A stretch of 5,869 nucleotides of DNA from Loktanella sp. (GTDB taxonomy: Bacteria > Pseudomonadota > Alphaproteobacteria > Rhodobacterales > Rhodobacteraceae): contig PUNR01000050.1 in assembly GCA_003551805.1 (NCBI GenBank), forward strand, positions 1-5,869, read 5' to 3'. Shown piece after piece: positions 1 through 5,708 of the stretch. The translations under genes were made by a program, and so were the position numbers. Positions within the stretch are counted from its first letter, which is position 1; each line of letters starts with the position of its first letter. The notes beneath the pieces are model-generated. The model was not told the DNA's origin, ran no database searches, and worked only from the letters and a program-made list of their open reading frames with translations.

Positions 1-1379
1 CCGAAGCACTGCGCACCGCATTCGAAGAGATGGCAGAAGCGGAGGCGCAGGCAACTGCGGAAGCTGAAGCGGCCGAGGCAGAGGCACAGGCCGCAGCAGA
101 CGCGGAAGCCGCAGAAGCTGAAGCGCAGGCAGCAGCAGAGGCTGAAGCCGCCGAAGCCGAAGCGCTAGCCGCAGCAGAGGCTGAAGCCGCAGAAGCAGAG
201 GCACAGGCCGCAGCAGAGGCTGAAGCCGCCGAAGCCGAAGCGCAGGCAGCAGCAGAGGCTGAAGCCGCAGAACAAGCAGAGACGGAAGCTGCAGAACTTG
301 CACTGGTTGATCCCACTGTCGACGAGGAGGACGCAGCGCCAGCAGCAGCAACTTCAGAGCAGGAGGCCGCGCCAGAGGATGTGGTTGAAGAAACGCTCGA
401 CGCGGAATCCGTGCGGACAAGTGCGCAGGATTTCCTGACCGCAATTGGCGCGCCAGCAGCGACCGAACAAAGCGACCGCAGCAGTCGGGGTAACTTTGAA
501 ACGGCGATCTTGCTGGGTCTTGGCGCCGTTGTCGTCGGATCGGTGCTGCGCAATGGCGACCGTGTGGTTGCCAATACCGGTGACCGGGTCGTGGTCGAAG
601 GGTCACGCGGACTGACTGTTTACAAGGATGATGATGCGCTCTTGCGTCAGCCGGGCGCCACGATGCGGACCGAAACCTTTGATGACGGATCGTCGCGCAC
701 CACGCTTGACCGCGCCGACGGATCACAGGTCGTCACAATCCGTGACGGACGCGGGCGAGTTCTGCGCCGTGCCGCTGTCTATCCCGACGGCACGCAATAT
801 GAATTGTTCGACAACCTGCAGCCGGCCCCACCCGTCGATGTGCGCCAGTTGCAAGATACGCGCCCCGTTGCGCGCAGCCTGTCTTTCGCCGAAAGCGACA
901 TCACAGCCCTGCGGACGGCCTTGCGCGAAGACACGGCTGTCGATGTAGGGCGGACTTTCAGCCTGCGCCAGATCCGCGAGATCGAACAGGTGCGTAGCCT
1001 TGTTCCGGCAATTGATCTGGATACGGTAACATTCGCCACCGGCTCTGCTGCGATCACGGCGGAACAGGCGCGCAGCCTTGTACGGGTCGGCATCCTGATG
1101 GAAGAAATGTTGCTCCAAAACCCGCGCGAAGTGTTTCTGGTCGAAGGCCACACCGACGCAATCGGCAGCGAAAGCAACAACCTTGCCCTGTCGGACCGGC
1201 GCGCTGAATCTGTCGCCCTTGCCCTGACCGAGAACTTCCGGATCCCACCGGAAAACCTGATTGTCCAAGGCTATGGCGAGGCGTTTCTAAAAGTGCCGAC
1301 GCAGGCCGCCGAAGAACGCAACCGTCGCGCGACAGTGCGCCGGATTACGCCGCTGCTCCAGCAGATTGCCGCGAACTAG
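1..1379 (+). CDS. OmpA-family C-terminal domain protein with N-terminal Ala/Glu repeats (5' end outside window)
   Basis: The reading frame is open from base 3, so the gene almost certainly begins upstream. The first ATG (base 30) has only a purine run touching it, with no spacing, and no signal peptide follows. Residues below count from that Met. Residues 2-79 are six 13-residue Ala/Glu repeats, followed by a Pro/Ala/Glu-rich acidic linker to about 125. A hydrophobic stretch, about 158-173 (AILLGLGAVVVGSVL), could be a membrane segment or a buried strand. Residues 175-262 form a Gly/Asp/Arg/Val-rich region with DGS and DGT turns, which I do not recognise as a named domain. Residues 330-440 are an OmpA-C (peptidoglycan-binding) domain: FATGSA, GHTDAIGS with D376, and LSDRRAESV with R391. 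The last two match the diaminopimelate-contacting Asp and Arg of the family. The protein probably anchors an envelope component to peptidoglycan. The domain call is firm; the overall role is inferred. Confidence 0.88.
   Translation, partial: EALRTAFEEMAEAEAQATAEAEAAEAEAQAAADAEAAEAEAQAAAEAEAAEAEALAAAEAEAAEAEAQAAAEAEAAEAEAQAAAEAEAAEQAETEAAELALVDPTVDEEDAAPAAATSEQEAAPEDVVEETLDAESVRTSAQDFLTAIGAPAATEQSDRSSRGNFETAILLGLGAVVVGSVLRNGDRVVANTGDRVVVEGSRGLTVYKDDDALLRQPGATMRTETFDDGSSRTTLDRADGSQVVTIRDGRGRVLRRAAVYPDGTQYELFDNLQPAPPVDVRQLQDTRPVARSLSFAESDITALRTALREDTAVDVGRTFSLRQIREIEQVRSLVPAIDLDTVTFATGSAAITAEQARSLVRVGILMEEMLLQNPREVFLVEGHTDAIGSESNNLALSDRRAESVALALTENFRIPPENLIVQGYGEAFLKVPTQAAEERNRRATVRRITPLLQQIAAN
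33..266 (+). repeat. Six tandem 39-bp (13-codon) repeats inside the OmpA-family gene
   Basis: Six back-to-back 39-base units start at 33, 72, 111, 150, 189 and 228, and a degenerate seventh starts at 267. Each encodes a variant of AEAEAQAAAEAEA. Units 3, 5 and 6 encode exactly the same 13 residues. Unit 1 has Thr, unit 2 has Asp and unit 4 has Leu (CTA in place of CAG) as the replacements. Codons 8-13 are identical at the DNA level in units 3 to 6. Other positions differ almost only at synonymous third bases. The first codon alternates GCA, GCC, GCA, GCC through all units, which hints at a 78-base two-unit duplication. The composition suggests an extended, highly acidic helix, probably a spacer. 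Confidence 0.92.
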
Positions 1380-1401
1380 GCATTGGCCAAACGCTGATAC
1401 A

Positions 1402-1443
1402 TTCGGCACATGCCGTCGTCGTGACGCGGCGGCATGTGCCGGA
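1402..1443 (+). terminator. Strong inverted repeat after the OmpA-family gene (probable terminator or 3' stabilising hairpin)
   Basis: CGGCACATGCCG at 1404-1415 is perfectly complementary to CGGCATGTGCCG at 1430-1441. That gives a 12-bp stem, extendable by a G-T and a T-A pair to 1402-1443, with a 14-base loop region that can pair partly with itself. It begins 22 bases after the stop codon at 1377-1379, where a transcript end is expected. No run of T follows (the next bases are CCTGCGCG), so it is not a textbook intrinsic terminator. It may instead need Rho, or may protect the mRNA 3' end. Confidence 0.55.
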
Positions 1444-1487
1444 CCTGCGCGCCCAAGCGTAATTTGGTGACACAAGGCGTGCTGCAT

Positions 1488-1499
1488 GCCAAGCTTGGC
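1488..1499. promoter_or_regulatory. Perfect 12-bp palindrome in the aminotransferase leader (possible operator)
   Basis: GCCAAGCTTGGC at 1488-1499 is a perfect 12-base palindrome. TGC at 1483-1485 and GCA at 1500-1502 add an imperfect extension. It lies about 105 bases upstream of the aminotransferase start, within non-coding DNA. A two-fold symmetric site here fits a dimeric repressor or activator, but no known regulator's consensus is recognised. A chance palindrome cannot be excluded. Confidence 0.25.
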
Positions 1500-1538
1500 G
1501 CAAGGTGCCGCAGGCCATGCCAAAGATTCGGTGTGCCG

Positions 1539-1568
1539 TTCACTATCGCCTGCAGCCGGATGTATCGT
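1539..1568 (+). promoter_or_regulatory. Weak sigma70-type promoter candidate for the aminotransferase gene
   Basis: TTCACT at 1539-1544 and TATCGT at 1563-1568 are 18 bases apart. Each matches the -35 or -10 consensus partly. The -10 candidate lies 35 bases before the GTG start, giving a short leader that includes the ribosome binding site. The match is modest and another promoter further upstream is equally possible. Confidence 0.25.
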
Positions 1569-1592
1569 TTGCCTCTGCGCGGATCGCGAAAT

Positions 1593-1597
1593 GGGAG
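1593..1597 (+). promoter_or_regulatory. Ribosome binding site that supports the GTG start at 1604
   Basis: GGGAG at 1593-1597 lies six bases before the GTG at 1604. This spacing favours the GTG over the next in-frame ATG at 1664, which would remove the conserved N-terminal GIREWFAIGRAI segment of the family. Confidence 0.7.
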
Positions 1598-1603
1598 TAG
1601 TCA

Positions 1604-2740
1604 GTGCCTGACGTCGGTATAAGAGAATGGTTCGCAATCGGCCGCGCTATCGCGCAGGGACATATGTCACGCTATGGCGAAGGGGCGCATCTGACATCCG
1701 GCTTCGAGGCAGCGCTTGGCGATAGGCTAGGCGCAGACCATGTGCTGGCGGTCAATTCGGGTACCAGTGCGCTTGTTACCGCGCTGGCGGCGGCAGGGAT
1801 CGGTCCCGGTGACGAGGTTCTGGTGCCTGCTTATACATGGATGGCCACCGCTGCCGCACCGGTGCAGGTCGGTGCCGTGCCGATCCTTGTTGATATCGAT
1901 GAAACCCTGACAATGGACCCCGAAGATATCCGCAGAAAGATAACGCCCTATACCCGCGCGATTATTCCCGTGCATATGGGCAATGCGGTTTGCGACATGG
2001 ATGCCATCATGTCGATTGCGAAAGAACACGGCCTTATCGTCATTGAAGATTCCTGTCAGGCCGTCGGTGTCCGGTATAAAGACAGATACTGCGGCGCGAT
2101 CGGTGATCTTGGGGCGTTCAGCTTTAACAAGATGAAGAACATGAATATCGGTGAAGGCGGGGCCGTCCTGACCAGTGATGAGCGATATTTCATCCGTGCA
2201 CGCAGTTATCATGACCTTGGATCAATGATCCGCGGCCACGGGGACAGGCTGAACGAGCCTGAATTTGTCGGAATGAACTTCAAAGTCTCTGAAATCGACG
2301 GGGCGATGCTGCAGGTGCAACTGCGCAAAGTGATACCGATGCTGCAACGTATGCAAAAGCGGCGTGCGATGCTGGCAGAAATCCTGTCGCAAAGTCAGGA
2401 ATTCCGCGTCACGCCGCACAATGACCCTGCATCTGCCGTCAGCCTGACAATCCTTGCCGATACCAAAGAAAAGGCCGTCGCACTGACCGCAAGACGGGGT
2501 GTGCACAACCGGCTGCGCGACAGTTCCAAGCATGTCTACACCAATTGGGAACCGATTTTGAACAAGCGGACGTTTCACCCCAAGATGAACCCTTGGGCAT
2601 GGGCCAAGCGCGAGATCAATTATTCACCCGACATGTGCGCGCGCACGCTGGATATTCTTGACCGGACCTGCGTGGTCCCGCTCAAGCTGCAATATCCCGC
2701 GCCGGTGGTCAGGCTGGTCGCGCAAAAGCTGGCAGGATAG
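1604..2740 (+). CDS. DegT/DnrJ/EryC1/StrS-family PLP-dependent aminotransferase
   Basis: This 378-residue protein has the usual length for a family that transfers an amino group, generally from glutamate or glutamine, to a keto-sugar or keto-cyclitol. It is cytoplasmic, with no signal or membrane segment. Visible motifs in order: the N-terminal SRYGEGAHLTSGFE (22-35); NSGTSAL (51-57), the cofactor phosphate region; VLVPAYTW (72-79); EDSCQAVG (148-155) with D149 and Q152, which contact the PLP ring in the family; and FSFNKMKNMNIGEGG (172-186), where K178 aligns with the Schiff-base lysine of ArnB-like enzymes. GMNFKVSEIDGAMLQVQL (223-240) is the usual subunit-contact and substrate loop. All key residues are present, so it should be active. 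The substrate cannot be read from the sequence. The family also includes regulatory and dehydratase members, but the intact lysine argues for an aminotransferase. The downstream neighbour is a convergent GMC oxidoreductase, 23 bases away stop to stop. Confidence 0.93.
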   Translation: MPDVGIREWFAIGRAIAQGHMSRYGEGAHLTSGFEAALGDRLGADHVLAVNSGTSALVTALAAAGIGPGDEVLVPAYTWMATAAAPVQVGAVPILVDIDETLTMDPEDIRRKITPYTRAIIPVHMGNAVCDMDAIMSIAKEHGLIVIEDSCQAVGVRYKDRYCGAIGDLGAFSFNKMKNMNIGEGGAVLTSDERYFIRARSYHDLGSMIRGHGDRLNEPEFVGMNFKVSEIDGAMLQVQLRKVIPMLQRMQKRRAMLAEILSQSQEFRVTPHNDPASAVSLTILADTKEKAVALTARRGVHNRLRDSSKHVYTNWEPILNKRTFHPKMNPWAWAKREINYSPDMCARTLDILDRTCVVPLKLQYPAPVVRLVAQKLAG

Positions 2741-2751
2741 CATTACCCCGA

Positions 2752-2761
2752 CTGACGTCAG
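2752..2761. terminator. Short palindrome between the convergent stop codons
   Basis: CTGACGTCAG at 2752-2761 is a perfect 10-base palindrome in the 23-base gap between the aminotransferase stop and the GMC oxidoreductase stop. Its position suits a bidirectional terminator, but the arms are only five bases with no loop and there is no T tract on either strand. I regard the terminator role as weak. Confidence 0.2.
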
Positions 2762-2763
2762 GT

Positions 2764-4362
2764 TCAACGTGCGGCCGCATGGGCGGCGGCGCGCGCGGTA
2801 AGGGCCATGATCGTCAGTGTCGGATTGTGGACATATTGGCGGGGAAAGCACGCGCCGTCCGTCACATAAAGGCCCGGCGCGTCCCAACACTCGTTTTCAG
2901 GCGACACGACCGAGGTCGCCGGATCATCGCCCATGCGGGCAGTGCCGCATTCATGGATGCTGGCACCGCCCGGCGACAGGCTGGAATCCATCGTGACATT
3001 CGTCAGGTTCAGATGCGTCGCCAATTCGCGAATGATATCTATCTGCCGCCGCGCTGTGGCGATCTGTTCTTCGGAATGCCTGAAACGAATGACCGCAACG
3101 GGCATGCCGTACCGGTCCCGCCGCGACGGATGCAGCGTCACGCGGTTCCATGCGTCGGGCTGCATTTCAGCAAACGACACGACCCTGACCCCCGAACCGC
3201 CACCAGGCTGCGCGAAAAGATAGATCTGCGTCCCGACAGACGGATGCGTGCACGACCCCGGCGGGACATAGATGCAACGGCCCGGCTCTGACTGCAGGGG
3301 CGCGATATCTGCAAGGTCAGACCGGAAGCCTAATGCGCTGATCACCGCGTGGTCCATCAGGCCGGTGCCAAGCACCGGCGAGCCTATGCCGTGGCCCGTG
3401 TTATGATTATCCATGCGGGACAGCAGCAATATCCGCGTGCTTTCGATCGTCGATGCGCAAAGGAACACAACCGGCGCAAAAGCTTTTTTGACAGCGCCGC
3501 TGCGACTGTCGATCCATTCGATCCCTTCGGCTGCACCCGCAGCCCCGCGGATGACACGCCGCACCACGGCCCCTGTCTGGCAAGTCAGATGACCGGTCGC
3601 CGCGGCCTGATCCAGCCATGCCAAAGGTGCTGCAAAGCTGCCCAGCGCGGGTTGCGCACTTGGCCAGCCAGCGCGGATTGCATCCATTACCACATGTTCA
3701 GAACTGGTGGGGGGCAGCAGCGCCACAGACCGGCTTAACGCGGGACCGGTTGCACTGCCGGTGCCGCCCTTCAGTTGCAGACGGTCTTCGACCCAGCCAT
3801 ACCATTCATCAAGGTCTTCCAACCCGATCGGCCACCCTGCCGCGTCGCCACCGGGCGCTGCCCGCGTCATCCCTGCCAGCCGGAAATACAACCTGCCATG
3901 TCCGGGGACCAGCATCCGGCCACCGGGCTGGCGGGCCCTGTACCAAAGAAACTTGCTGCCCTGTTCGGTCTGGTAGGGGCAATCCACGTCATCGACCAGC
4001 ATGTCAGGCGCCATCGCCCATGCGAAGCATTTTGACTGCACCGGTTGCCTGACGCGCCCCATCAGACGAAACGCCCGTTCCCCGATGCGGGCAAGGCTAT
4101 GGGGTAGCCTGCGTTGAGCTTCGACCTTGTCAAGAAACCGCGCGAAGGATGACAGCGATGCCGTGACGGGATGAGCCCGCCTTGGCTGTGGCAATCCGGC
4201 CTCGAACACAGCGACCTTCATGCCTGCTTCGCAAAGGCGGGCAGCGGCGACACCGCCCGATGCGCCCGACCCGACGACGATAGCGTCAAATCGACTTTCG
4301 TCTGCAACCGACGATACGGACCAAGCTTGCTCTTCCCCTGTCACCCTGACACACCACCCCAC
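2764..4362 (-). CDS. GMC-family FAD-dependent oxidoreductase (alcohol or polyol dehydrogenase type)
   Basis: This 532-residue flavoprotein is expected to oxidise an alcohol, sugar or polyol to the carbonyl. The FAD-binding Rossmann motif is at residues 27-56 (VVGSGASGGVAAARL, then the acidic end VFEAG). A second flavin segment is RQPGGRMLVPGHGR (144-157), followed by GWPIGLEDLDEWYGWVEDRL (176-195), which resembles the DWPI..dL..YY...E block of the gluconate-dehydrogenase and pyranose-oxidase branch. The C-terminal domain has HECGTARMGDDPATSVV (470-486), LYVTDGACFP (498-507) and NPTLTIMALTARAA (513-526). H470 and N513 match the catalytic His-Asn pair of the family. No Tat or Sec signal is visible, and no small subunit gene lies in the window. 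The start is uncertain: GTG at 4362 has no clear ribosome binding site, and GTG at 4344 is an alternative that keeps every domain. An in-frame stop at 4395-4393 limits any upstream extension. The substrate is unknown. Confidence 0.9.
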   Translation of the reverse strand: MGWCVRVTGEEQAWSVSSVADESRFDAIVVGSGASGGVAAARLCEAGMKVAVFEAGLPQPRRAHPVTASLSSFARFLDKVEAQRRLPHSLARIGERAFRLMGRVRQPVQSKCFAWAMAPDMLVDDVDCPYQTEQGSKFLWYRARQPGGRMLVPGHGRLYFRLAGMTRAAPGGDAAGWPIGLEDLDEWYGWVEDRLQLKGGTGSATGPALSRSVALLPPTSSEHVVMDAIRAGWPSAQPALGSFAAPLAWLDQAAATGHLTCQTGAVVRRVIRGAAGAAEGIEWIDSRSGAVKKAFAPVVFLCASTIESTRILLLSRMDNHNTGHGIGSPVLGTGLMDHAVISALGFRSDLADIAPLQSEPGRCIYVPPGSCTHPSVGTQIYLFAQPGGGSGVRVVSFAEMQPDAWNRVTLHPSRRDRYGMPVAVIRFRHSEEQIATARRQIDIIRELATHLNLTNVTMDSSLSPGGASIHECGTARMGDDPATSVVSPENECWDAPGLYVTDGACFPRQYVHNPTLTIMALTARAAAHAAAR

Positions 4363-4380
4363 AGAGCTTTTACAGCACTT

Positions 4381-4409
4381 ACGTTCAAAGCTTCACGCTG
4401 CTGTGTCAA
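4381..4409 (-). promoter_or_regulatory. Candidate promoter for the GMC oxidoreductase gene
   Basis: On the minus strand, TTGACA (4409-4404) is a perfect -35 hexamer. It is followed after 17 bases by GAACGT (4386-4381), a poor -10. Transcription would begin near 4374, giving about 12 bases of leader to the GTG at 4362 or about 30 to the GTG at 4344. The longer leader makes 4344 the more comfortable start if this promoter is real. A small perfect inverted repeat, GCGCG-A-CGCGC (4410-4420), abuts the -35 and might be an operator. Confidence 0.4.
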
Positions 4410-4565
4410 GCGCGACGCGCATTGCCGCCTCATAATTTGCGCCCGGAGAACAGACTGCGCGAATGACTGTTAATCCCCGAAGTTCAAGAAAGCCGCACGC
4501 GATGCTGGGCCGCGCAGGGACGATCTAGCGACGGTCATCGCAGTTTTTGATCTATGCCGCACAGC

Positions 4566-5564
4566 TTACAAACGTCGGCTGTCAGGGTGCAAAGATGTGC
4601 CCAGAATATGGTCGGCGCGATGGATAACATGGCCCGCCTGCCCGACGATCAGCGGATCAGGCGGATGCGCGATACGAATATCTTTACCGGGATAGTCCAG
4701 TGAGCTGAGGAAATGCAGCATACAATTCAGCCTCGCCCGCTTTTTGTCGTTTGATTTGATAACAGTCCAAGGCGCGTCAGCGGTATCTGTGTAAAAGAAC
4801 ATCGCTTCTTTGGCTTCTGTATATTCGTCCCATTTTTCAAGGCTGGCCTTGTCGATCGGTGACAGCTTCCACTGCTTGAGCGGATCAGTCTCGCGCGATT
4901 TGAACCGAAGCTGCTGTTCGCTCTGGGTGACTGAAAACCAGTATTTGTAAAGCTGGATACCGGACCGGACCAGCATGCGTTCAAGCTCTGGCGTTTGGCG
5001 CATGAATTCAAGGTATTCATTGGCCTCGCAAAAGCCCATGACACGTTCGACACCGGCGCGGTTGTACCAGCTGCGATCGTAAAGCACCATTTCGCCTGCG
5101 GTCGGCAGATGGTTGATGTATCGCTGGAAATACCATTGCCCGCGTTCATCGTCGGTCGGTTTGTTCAATGCCACTACACGCGCTGCGCGGGGATTCAGGT
5201 GTTCGGTGAACCGCTTGATCGTGCCGCCCTTGCCTGCCGCATCACGCCCTTCAAACAACAGAACGAATTTCTGACCGGTTTCCTGCGTCCAGATCTGCAC
5301 CTTCAACAGCTCTGCCTGAAGCCGGGCTTTTTGTGCCTCGTAGCTGCGGCGCGACAGCGGGGTGTCATAGGGGTATTCGCCAGTTTCAAAGGCGTGGCGC
5401 ACATCGTCCACTGTTGGTCGGGCGCGTGAAACGCGCTGCGATTTCTTGGACGCCACCCCGTTCTTGGGCGCCGCCACGGTAACGGTCGCGCCATCAGAGG
5501 GCGCAGTGGCTGTCAGGGTATCGCTTTTTGGTGCTTGCGGTTTTTCTCCGGTCTGAGCAGGCAT
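4566..5564 (-). CDS. ppk2: Polyphosphate kinase 2 (PPK2, class I type)
   Basis: This cytoplasmic enzyme of 332 residues transfers phosphate between inorganic polyphosphate and nucleoside diphosphates, in the family usually making ATP or GTP. The PPK2 core spans about residues 50-300. The Walker A loop is FEGRDAAGKGGTIKRF (104-119) with K112. NKPTDDERGQWYFQRY (134-149) follows. The Walker B/lid block is DRSWYNRAGVERVMGF (163-178) with D163. The family-typical KYWFSVTQSEQQLRF (207-221), DPLKQWKLSPID (227-238) and KWDEYTEAKEAMF (244-256) are all intact. Residues 1-45 are a Pro/Ala/Thr/Lys-rich, probably disordered extension. The start at ATG 5564 is fixed by GGAGAG at 5574-5569. A longer frame from TTG at 5633 has no such site. 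The one-domain length and motifs suit class I; I cannot tell ADP from GDP preference. A ROK-like gene lies upstream in the same direction, 144 bases away. Confidence 0.95.
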   Translation of the reverse strand: MPAQTGEKPQAPKSDTLTATAPSDGATVTVAAPKNGVASKKSQRVSRARPTVDDVRHAFETGEYPYDTPLSRRSYEAQKARLQAELLKVQIWTQETGQKFVLLFEGRDAAGKGGTIKRFTEHLNPRAARVVALNKPTDDERGQWYFQRYINHLPTAGEMVLYDRSWYNRAGVERVMGFCEANEYLEFMRQTPELERMLVRSGIQLYKYWFSVTQSEQQLRFKSRETDPLKQWKLSPIDKASLEKWDEYTEAKEAMFFYTDTADAPWTVIKSNDKKRARLNCMLHFLSSLDYPGKDIRIAHPPDPLIVGQAGHVIHRADHILGTSLHPDSRRL

Positions 5565-5568
5565 GAAA

Positions 5569-5574
5569 CTCTCC
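5569..5574 (-). promoter_or_regulatory. Ribosome binding site that sets the ppk2 start
   Basis: On the minus strand, GGAGAG at 5574-5569 precedes ATG 5564 by four bases (six from the GGAG core). It decides between this start and an in-frame TTG 69 bases upstream, which has no purine-rich site. Confidence 0.8.
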
Positions 5575-5624
5575 AAATCAGGGTTACGATCCCTCAAATG
5601 TAACAGAAGCGTGATATGACTGCC

Positions 5625-5638
5625 TTGATCCAACGCAA
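5625..5638. promoter_or_regulatory. FNR/NnrR-like palindromic box upstream of ppk2
   Basis: TTGAT-CCAA-CGCAA at 5625-5638 (minus strand TTGCG-TTGG-ATCAA) has the geometry of a CRP/FNR-family operator. One half matches the FNR half-site TTGAT exactly and the other matches the NnrR-type half CGCAA. The centre is about 67 bases before the ppk2 ATG, where it could act as an activator site. As a hybrid of two consensus halves it may also be chance. Confidence 0.3.
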
Positions 5639-5708
5639 GTCTTGGAAGCAGGTCTTTGCTAACTGGCCCGCATTGTGGCGCGCTGCTGTTTCAGCGTCAA
5701 AGTGCCGA

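Noticed and set aside
723..1268. 181-residue open frame on the minus strand inside the OmpA-family gene
   Set aside because: It lies wholly opposite a frame with clear OmpA-C motifs, has no recognisable domain and looks like a GC-rich antisense shadow.
1434..1622. 62-residue open frame in the leader of the aminotransferase gene
   Set aside because: It begins inside the hairpin, overlaps the aminotransferase start, and shows no ribosome binding site or recognisable protein.
1727..2212. 161-residue minus-strand open frame within the aminotransferase gene
   Set aside because: Cys/His/Arg-rich shadow of a gene whose PLP motifs are intact; no ribosome binding site or family resemblance seen.
2779..3291. 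170-residue plus-strand open frame opposite the GMC oxidoreductase C-terminus
   Set aside because: Arg-rich antisense shadow of the conserved catalytic domain; no motif of its own.
3618..4052. 144-residue plus-strand open frame opposite the GMC oxidoreductase N-terminal half
   Set aside because: Pro/Arg/His-rich composition typical of a shadow frame, and it is opposite conserved FAD-binding sequence.
4527..4550. Possible intrinsic terminator (GCGA...TCGC followed by AGTTTTT) on the plus strand between ppk2 and the GMC gene
   Set aside because: The stem is only four base pairs and no plus-strand gene ends nearby.
4995..5429. 144-residue plus-strand open frame opposite ppk2
   Set aside because: Covers the Walker A and B region of ppk2 on the other strand; no independent support.
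5565..5633. Longer ppk2 start at TTG 5633 adding 23 residues
   Set aside because: No ribosome binding site, rare start codon, and it would run through the region expected to hold the promoter; ATG 5564 has GGAGAG at good spacing.
5675..5697. Possible hairpin (CGCTG...CAGCG) after the ROK-like gene
   Set aside because: Five-base arms with no T tract; too weak to call a terminator.
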